Below, piece after piece: positions 58,262-64,000 of a DNA stretch of 64,000 bases. This DNA is from Actinacidiphila fildesensis. Lineage in GTDB: Bacteria > Actinomycetota > Actinomycetes > Streptomycetales > Streptomycetaceae. Both the position numbers and the translations under genes were made by a program. The stretch's first letter is position 1; each line of letters begins with the position of its first letter. The stretch lies in the NCBI RefSeq assembly GCF_042652185.1, contig NZ_JBHSIX010000005.1; one strand, written 5' to 3'. A model generated the notes under the pieces. That model made no database searches and was not told the origin of the DNA. It saw only the letters and a list, made by a program, of their open reading frames with translations.

Positions 58262-58675
58262 TGAACAGTCCTCTGCAGAAATTGAGCTCGCGGCAGGCCT
58301 ACCGCGATCCTGGGGCCCGGCTCCAGGTGGGATGACCTCGCGGTCTCCATATTCCCGCCCGTGCGGCGCCGGCCCCTCGCCCAATGCAACCGTGTCGGCC
58401 GGTCTGGATGTTCCCTGCGCAGCCGTATGGCTCCATCTCCCAGCATCCGGCCGAGCCGAGTGCTCACGAGACCCATGCCGAATTCCGCGGCAGCCCGCAG
58501 GTGACCAGGCCGGCCTCGTGCCGACGCCGGGCGGCCGTCCGCCCACAGGACCCTTGATCATCCGACGGCGGTCCATCGGTCCGGCCACCCTGTGGATTTC
58601 CGCAGCGGAGGACCCGCTGAGCCCCGTCTCATTGGATGCTCGCCCAAGGTATGCCGCGCCATGCTCGCGCTTCTG
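58262..58675. other. Gap upstream of the PIG-L gene
   Basis: About 415 bp between the PIG-L start and a gene remnant. No motif-bearing open frame was found on either strand. It should contain the PIG-L promoter; no clear -35/-10 pair was chosen. Confidence 0.4.
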
Positions 58676-58775
58676 CTAACTCTGGATGACGGCTGCCGCG
58701 CGGCGGTACGCCTCGGCGCGATCCTGCTCTCGGGCGGCGCGAACTTCGGGATCGGCCGACCACAGTGCTTGTCGG
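58676..58775 (-). pseudogene. C-terminal scrap of an unidentified gene
   Basis: A short minus-strand frame ending in TAG at 58676 reads ALWSADPEVRAAREQDRAEA and then YRRAAAVIQS. It has strong codon bias and a helical pattern, but no start or upstream continuation, so it looks like the end of a deleted gene. The family was not recognised. Confidence 0.4.
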
Positions 58776-58845
58776 CTGGGTGGTAGGTACGGATGACTTC
58801 GAACTGCCTGTTCCGCACCGCCGCAGGGCGCGTCACAGCCGCGCT

Positions 58846-61779
58846 TCACGGGGAAGATGGTCGCGCTGGAGCTGTCGTCTGGTTCATTTCACCGATCGTC
58901 TGCCACAGCCGCAGCGCCCGCCCTCGGTGTTGGCGCGCCATGTGGTGGCTGCCGGCCGCGGCGTCCAGGTCGCCGATCAGTTGCCAGCACGTGGCCTCGT
59001 CCTGGCGGTCGCCGTGCCGGTGGAAGAGGCCAGCCGCGCGCTCCAACGCCGGGCTCGCCTGGTCCCGGTCGTCCTGACCGGCGTACACGCGGCCGACTTC
59101 CAGCAGCGTGTACGCGGTGCACCGCTCGTCGGCCAGTCTCTCGAAGGTGGCCGACGCCTGCCACAGACAGCGCAGCGCCTCGTCCGGATCACCGCGCCGA
59201 TCGTGCAGTCTGCTGAACCGCCGCAGCACGACGGCGACGCGATGCTCGTCGTCAAGCGCCCTGGACAGGTTCAAGGCTCCGGTGAACCAGGACTCCGCCT
59301 CTTCGAGTTGGCCCTGCATGAGTCGCATCACGGCCATGGAGCAGGACAGCTGCGCTTCGACGTCCCGGTCGCCTTCACCGACCGCGATGGCCAGCGCTTG
59401 CTCGACACGTTCGAGTGCTTCGTCGTCACGGCCCTGCACCCGGCTGACCGTACTGAGCATCGCCACCGACAGTGCCTCGCCGCGTTTGTCCCCGTTGTCC
59501 CGGCACAGCTCGATGGACATGTCGAGGGCGCGGGTGGCTCGGTCGAATTCGTCTTGGTAGATGTGCAGTTGACCAAGTCCGCGGAGCAGCACCGATGCGC
59601 CGCGCGCGTTGCCGGTGGCCTCGGCCGCGTCCAGCGCGAGTCGGTGCCCGTGCTGCCAGTCCTGATACAGACACCGGTGGTCGTAGTAGGTGGCCGTGCC
59701 GGCCGCCAGCTCCCAGGCCAACTCGTCCAGGCCCCGGTCCACGGCAAGTTTCACCACACCGAGCAGGTTGTCGCGTTCCGCGTCGAACCAGCCGAACGGA
59801 TCGGCCATGAGCCGGTCCATGACCGCGTCGGGCAGCGACCGGCGCGGTGCCGAACCAGGCGCGGCGGTCAGCAGCCCAGCCGGCAGCCGGTCGGTACCGC
59901 GCCTGACCAGATCGAGCCAGACGGACAGCACCCGGATGATCGCGTCCCGCTTGTCCGCGGTCGGCAGGGGAGCGGCGATCTCCACGGCGCAGGTCCTGAT
60001 CAGGTCGTGCAGTCGGTAGCGCGGCTGGCCGATGGCGTCGGTGGCGGTCAGCCGCACCAGGCTGGCGTCGACGAGGGTGTCCAGCACTTCTTCGCCGTCC
60101 GGGCGGTCCAGCAACGGGCCGACCACCCAGCCGGGCAGGGTGTAGGGGCCGAGCAGACCCAGCAGACTCAGCGCGCGCACAGCGTCGGCCGGCAGCAGCC
60201 GTAGGCTCAGTTCGACGCTGGCCCGCACGTTGAGGTCCCCGATCCTCAGCTCGGCCAGCCGCCGGGACTCGTCCTCGATGCGTTCCCGCAGCACCCGCAG
60301 CGACCAGGCCGGGCGGCCCGCGAGTTTGCCGCCGGCGATTCGGATCGCCAGCGGCAGGTTGCCGCAGCAGTCGAGGATCGCGTCAGCTTCGCCCGGTTCC
60401 CGCTCGACCCGCCGCCGCCCGACAATTCCGGTGAACAACTCCCGCGCCTCTGCCGGGCTCAGCACGTCCAGGTCGATATGCCGGGCGCCGGGAAGTTGCG
60501 TCAGCAGAGTGCGGCTGGTGATCAACACGGCACAACCGTCGGCGCCTGGCAGTAGCGGCAGCACCTGATCGGCGTGACCGGCATCGTCCAGTACCACCAG
60601 CATGTGACGGTCGACCAGCAACGAACGGTAGAGCGCGGCGCGCTCGGACAGGCCGTTCGGGATCGCACTGCCGGCGATGGAGAGCGCGCGCAGTGCTTCG
60701 GCCAGCATCAGTCCCGGGTCCCGTGGCTCGTCCGATGTTGCCGCGAGGTTGAGGTAGAGCTGGCCGTCGGGGAAGTTGGCGCTCGCCAGCCGCGCAGCGT
60801 GCGTCACCAGGCTGGACTTGCCGACACCGGGACTGCCCACGATGACGGCCACCGGGGCCCGGTTCGACGCCGACACGTCGAGCAGTCCGGCGATCTCGGC
60901 CAGTGCTTCTGCCCGGCCCACGAAGTCGGTTACGTCGAGGGGCAATTGACGCACGGGCATCGCCATTGCCGGCCCGGGGGCCGCCGGGGCAGGACTCTCC
61001 GGTGGTGTGCCCGAGGGACCCTGTGCCGGGACCGGAGCGGCCAGGGCGGGATCTGCGGTCAGGATGCGCTGATGCAGCGCCTGGAGCGGCGGGGTGGGGT
61101 CGACGCCGAGTTCGTCGGCCAGTGTCCGGCGCAGCCGCTCGTACGCCTGCAGCGCCTCGCCTTGTCTTCCGCACCGGTAGAGGGCGACCATCAGGTGTTC
61201 GGCGACCTGCTCGTCGTAGGGGTGCTCGCGGAGCAGAACGGTCAGTTCATCGATGACCTCTCGGTGGCGCCCCAGGTCGAGTTCGATGGCGAGGCACTGT
61301 TTGTGCGTGGCCGCACGCTTCTCGTTCAGCCCCGCCGCATCGATTTCCAGGACTTGACTGGGAGTGTCGGCCAGGGCGCTTCCGCGCCAGCAGGCCAGCG
61401 CCCGCCGCAGCGCGAGGGCTGTCTCGAACGGGGCCGTGCGCTGTTCGGCGAGGTGTCGCTCGTGGTCGAACTCCAGCAGGTCGAGCTGATCCCGGGCCAG
61501 GTGGATCTCATAGCCGCCGCGCCGCGTGCTGATCAAGGAGCCGGGTGCTCCGCAGACGACGAGGTTGCGGCGCAGCCCGGAGACAGCATCCTGGACCTGG
61601 CGGACCGCGGTGGCGGGCGCGTTCCCGTCCCACATCACGGCGACGAGCCGCTCCATGGCGACGATGTTGTTGGCGTCGATCAGAAGCGCTGCCAGCATCT
61701 TGGTCTGCCGCGGCCCGTTCAACGGGACCGCGCGTCCGGCGATCTGGGCGTGCAACGGCCCCAGCAAGCCGAATCTCAT
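58846..61779 (-). CDS. SARP-family AfsR-like regulator (BTAD / NB-ARC / TPR)
   Basis: A 977-residue Streptomyces antibiotic regulatory protein of the large type. It begins MRFGLLGPLHAQIAGRAVPL, an OmpR-like winged helix with GPRQTKMLAALLIDAN and LVAVMWDG, and continues as a bacterial transcriptional activator domain to about residue 250 (HLMVALYRCGRQGEALQAYE). A Pro/Ala linker leads to an NB-ARC ATPase with P-loop GSPGVGKSSLVTHAAR near 320 and Walker B MLVVLDDAGHADQV, then TPRs to the end. ATG at 61779 follows GGGGGGAAC. AfsR-type proteins activate secondary metabolism; no cluster of its own is adjacent, so it may be a pleiotropic regulator. Confidence 0.93.
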   Translation of the reverse strand: MRFGLLGPLHAQIAGRAVPLNGPRQTKMLAALLIDANNIVAMERLVAVMWDGNAPATAVRQVQDAVSGLRRNLVVCGAPGSLISTRRGGYEIHLARDQLDLLEFDHERHLAEQRTAPFETALALRRALACWRGSALADTPSQVLEIDAAGLNEKRAATHKQCLAIELDLGRHREVIDELTVLLREHPYDEQVAEHLMVALYRCGRQGEALQAYERLRRTLADELGVDPTPPLQALHQRILTADPALAAPVPAQGPSGTPPESPAPAAPGPAMAMPVRQLPLDVTDFVGRAEALAEIAGLLDVSASNRAPVAVIVGSPGVGKSSLVTHAARLASANFPDGQLYLNLAATSDEPRDPGLMLAEALRALSIAGSAIPNGLSERAALYRSLLVDRHMLVVLDDAGHADQVLPLLPGADGCAVLITSRTLLTQLPGARHIDLDVLSPAEARELFTGIVGRRRVEREPGEADAILDCCGNLPLAIRIAGGKLAGRPAWSLRVLRERIEDESRRLAELRIGDLNVRASVELSLRLLPADAVRALSLLGLLGPYTLPGWVVGPLLDRPDGEEVLDTLVDASLVRLTATDAIGQPRYRLHDLIRTCAVEIAAPLPTADKRDAIIRVLSVWLDLVRRGTDRLPAGLLTAAPGSAPRRSLPDAVMDRLMADPFGWFDAERDNLLGVVKLAVDRGLDELAWELAAGTATYYDHRCLYQDWQHGHRLALDAAEATGNARGASVLLRGLGQLHIYQDEFDRATRALDMSIELCRDNGDKRGEALSVAMLSTVSRVQGRDDEALERVEQALAIAVGEGDRDVEAQLSCSMAVMRLMQGQLEEAESWFTGALNLSRALDDEHRVAVVLRRFSRLHDRRGDPDEALRCLWQASATFERLADERCTAYTLLEVGRVYAGQDDRDQASPALERAAGLFHRHGDRQDEATCWQLIGDLDAAAGSHHMARQHRGRALRLWQTIGEMNQTTAPARPSSP

Positions 61780-62053
61780 GTTCCCCCCGGCACACGATGA
61801 TGAGCGTCAATCCCCCGGCTGACCTCGCACTGGGACGAATCTAGGACGGCCGACGGATCCGTGTCCATAGCGTCCCTGTTGCACGGCTCACCGAAGGCGA
61901 GCGGGCCGGGCATTTCCCTGCTCGCAAGCCACCGATCGGACCTATGTTTCCTTGTTCCTCCAGTACCTGAACCGGAACAGTTGAGGGCGGCGGCGAGCGG
62001 AGCGAGTTGCCTTGATCTGGTGGAGAGAGTCCGTCCCCGCGGTCGCTGCGGCG

Positions 62054-63163
62054 TCAAAGATCACCGATGACGGGGGGACATCGCTCCCCGGCGTTCGTCC
62101 GAAATCCGCAGGACGCATGCCCTATCCGTGGCTCGACGGTGCGCGTCATCTCAAATCCCTCGAAGTACCGCGGTGGTTGGTCTGTCTGGTCGCTCACCAC
62201 TCCGGGACAACCTTCGAGGCGGAACAGCGGGGACTGTCGGCAGAGCTGGCCCCGTACGGACGGGAGGACTCCCCCGCTGCTGGATGACTGATCTACGCGG
62301 ACATGACCACGAAACCAGCGGGTGGGTCCTTCGATTTCGAAACCCTGGATGACCGGCACGCGGTGGAAGTGCCCCGACGCCAACGCCTGGCCAGGCGCCA
62401 CGGGCAGCAGCGCATTGCCGAAGGCGGGCCGGTTGAAGGACTGCATCAGCTGCGCGGTGGCGAGGCGATCCGTGCTCTGCCCACGCAGGCACGCCAGTAC
62501 CTCATCTCCGCCGCCCGCTGTACAGCCCAGTTGCCGGGCGGCTTCTGCACCGGCCGTCTGGACATCGCTCTCCGAGGCGAACGGCTCGTACGCCGGCATT
62601 CCGGGTCCAAGAGCACCACGGGGGAAGGACATGAGGCAGGAACCGCTCTGGAGCACCGCCCGCTGGAAGAGTCCGACGGCCGTCGGCGAGGTGAGGTGTG
62701 CACAGATACTGAGGGCACCGGCGGACTCACCGAACAAAGTGACACTGCCCGGATCACCGCCGAAGCGTTCCGCGTTCGCCCGCACCCAGCGCAGGGCGGC
62801 CTGCTGGTCCGCCAGGCCGAACGGTGGGGCGGAGCCCAACCCGGGGTGGCCGAAGTAACCGAAGATTCCCAACCGGTAGTTGACCGTGACGACGACCGTG
62901 TCACCCCGGACCGCCAGTTGTTCGGTGCTGTAGTCACTGCCGGAACCGCCCAGGAACGCACCGCCGTGCATCCACACCAGCACGGGCCGCTTCTGCCCGG
63001 CCGGCTTCGGCGTCGGCATCGTGACGTTGAGATAGAGGCAGTACTCCGACCAGAGGACCACGCCCGCACCTGGTACCGGCATCTGCACAAGCGAGAAGCG
63101 GCTCCGGCGTCTGGAGATCCTCTCGCGCGTGCAGCGGCTCCCACAGGCGCATCGCACCCGCAC
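62054..63163 (-). pseudogene. Type B carboxylesterase, truncated at both ends
   Basis: The central part matches carboxylesterases: EYCLYLNVTMP, VLVWMHGGAFLGGSGSDY with the oxyanion HGGAF, NYRLGIFGYFG, and GDPGSVTLFGESAGALS with nucleophile Ser. The usual N-terminal 70 residues are replaced by unrelated sequence (a frameshifted trace is suspected), and after FHRVPVIQGFE the reading frame leaves the family about 200 residues early, losing catalytic Glu/Asp and His. A functional enzyme is not expected although the open frame is 369 codons long. Confidence 0.78.
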
Positions 63164-63689
63164 CGGTCACTGGTATCGCGAGCTGTCCGCGGCCATGCCC
63201 GAGCGCCGGCTCGACATCATGATCGCCATGCTGTCCCCCGACCCACCGTAGGACCCCGATCCCGCTTCAGCGCTGGCCTACGCCGAGCTTCATCTGCTCA
63301 TCTCCACGCCCAGTTTCACCCGCTGGACACAGGACCACGACGAAGAGATGAGGGACGCCCCGGCCTTCTACGGGGAGATCGACGATGCCGTCGTCCTGAC
63401 GGCCGCCGCTGTGACCCAGGGGCTGCCGCCCAGCGCCGGGGATGCGGTGAACGCCTTCGTCTCCGCCCACGCACGAGCCCGGCGCGAGTCGGACATCCCC
63501 GCCTTCCGCGCATACCTGCACGGGCTGGTGTCGAGGTCGTCCGGCTTCGACCCCCGCCTGGAACGCTATTGGGCCCTGGTCGGCACGGTCACCGGCGGAC
63601 GCGTGCTGAACATGACGGTGGCTCATAGATGGCTCACCGACGGACTGTCGATCTCGATGGCCGGCACCGCACCTCCGACTTCAAGGTGA
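63141..63689 (+). pseudogene. Interrupted 3' part of an unidentified helical protein
   Basis: One plus-strand frame reads WYRELSAAMPERRLDIMIAM and LSPDPP, then an in-frame TAG at 63249, then continues with AYAELHLLISTPSFTRWTQ, FRAYLHGLVSRSSGFDP and RYWALVGTVTGG to 63689. Sequence on both sides of the stop keeps coding character, so the amber codon looks like a nonsense mutation in a helical, possibly regulatory protein whose 5' part was lost against the carboxylesterase remnant. An open frame starting at ATG 63348 remains. The family was not recognised. Confidence 0.45.
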
Positions 63690-63863
63690 CCGGCTGCCAG
63701 TGTTCACCCCACTGTGTTCAGGCCCGGCAGCGGGATGATCCGGGTCGATGCGGTGCCGGCTCCGGACGGCGGCAGCACCGCCGACGTCCGGCGGCGGCCC
63801 ACCGGGCGGTCGGGGCCTACCGGGCGGTCTGGGCCGACCGGGAGGGCCGTCCGGCGACCGCCG

Positions 63864-64000
63864 CTCACGTCGTGAGGGTGTCGTCGAGCCAGTCGTAGAT
63901 GCGGGCGAGGGACAGGCGCATGGCGCCGGGGTGGCAGTGCGCGCCGGCGCCTTCTTCGGCGGTGAAGACCATGAGGGTTTTGGGGCAGGTCAGGTGGTGG
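63864..64000 (-). CDS. Partial alpha/beta hydrolase (C terminus)
   Basis: A minus-strand frame enters from the right edge and ends at TGA 63864. It reads PKTLMVFTAEEGAGAHCHPG and then AMRLSLARIYDWLDDTL. The EEGAGAHCHPGA segment is the catalytic-histidine loop of dipeptidyl-peptidase/acyl-peptidase-like alpha/beta hydrolases, and the terminal helix YDWLDDTL is typical. Only about 45 residues are in the window, so the specific enzyme is unknown. Confidence 0.7.

Overview
The window is high-GC actinobacterial DNA and most probably Streptomyces. A cvnA-B-C-D-P450 conservon, a SARP/AfsR-type regulator, a KatG/Fur pair, PadR, ArsR, Lrp and STAND regulators, PIG-L deacetylase-type and F420-type enzymes, GTG starts and GGAGG-like ribosome sites all fit that genus. 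No rRNA, tRNA, CRISPR array, intact transposase or replication origin was seen. The mix of secondary-metabolite genes, solitary regulators and many decayed genes suggests an accessory chromosome region (inference).

Layout. 0-3.7 kb: divergent ArsR regulator and FAD oxidoreductase, then an ECF sigma factor divergent from an NAD(P)-binding epimerase-like protein. 3.7-6.6 kb: a lanthipeptide locus with a kinase/cyclase synthetase (class IV-type zinc site) and a 51-residue precursor. 6.9-8.2 kb: an exported serine hydrolase. 8.3-12.2 kb: the most distinctive locus, a minus-strand operon P450 - 30-residue aromatic-rich peptide - P450 - MFS exporter, read here as a P450-crosslinked RiPP cluster. 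12.4-15.4 kb: Fur regulator and catalase-peroxidase KatG, with a dead furA fragment and a 72-bp perfect palindrome in the katG leader. 15.5-19.3 kb: TerD-vWA protein, and PadR plus acyl-CoA dehydrogenase-like enzyme. 20.0-25.5 kb: conservon with a CYP157-type P450 lacking ExxR, facing a class I terpene synthase. 26-32.4 kb: methyltransferase, two luciferase-like oxidoreductases, a deaminase, Lrp regulator and small stress-type proteins. 32.6-35.1 kb: large XRE-STAND-TPR regulator.

35.1-37.7 kb is a gene graveyard: pieces of a sulfite-oxidase-type molybdoenzyme and of an assimilatory nitrate reductase/flavoprotein fusion, then a STAND ATPase with a frameshifted 3' end whose 5' end collides with a 5'-truncated MFS gene. 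39.2-45.9 kb holds a carotenoid oxygenase, a peptidase-fold protein without its catalytic residues, an MMPL transporter and an AI-2E-family permease. 46-53.6 kb holds an agmatine deiminase remnant, a zinc alcohol dehydrogenase, a lipoprotein, a LuxR-type LAL regulator and a secreted glycoside hydrolase. 54-64 kb holds a nitrilase remnant with a 6-bp microsatellite, a YbaK-type deacylase, a PQQ-type propeller, a PIG-L deacetylase, a SARP regulator, carboxylesterase and unknown-protein remnants, and the 3' end of an alpha/beta hydrolase.

How the genes work together. The two RiPP loci look self-contained (precursor plus tailoring enzymes; only the P450 locus has an obvious exporter). The conservon proteins form a membrane-associated GTPase switch. 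Most other genes are solitary metabolic or regulatory units. All assignments rest on motif reading alone; no database search was run.
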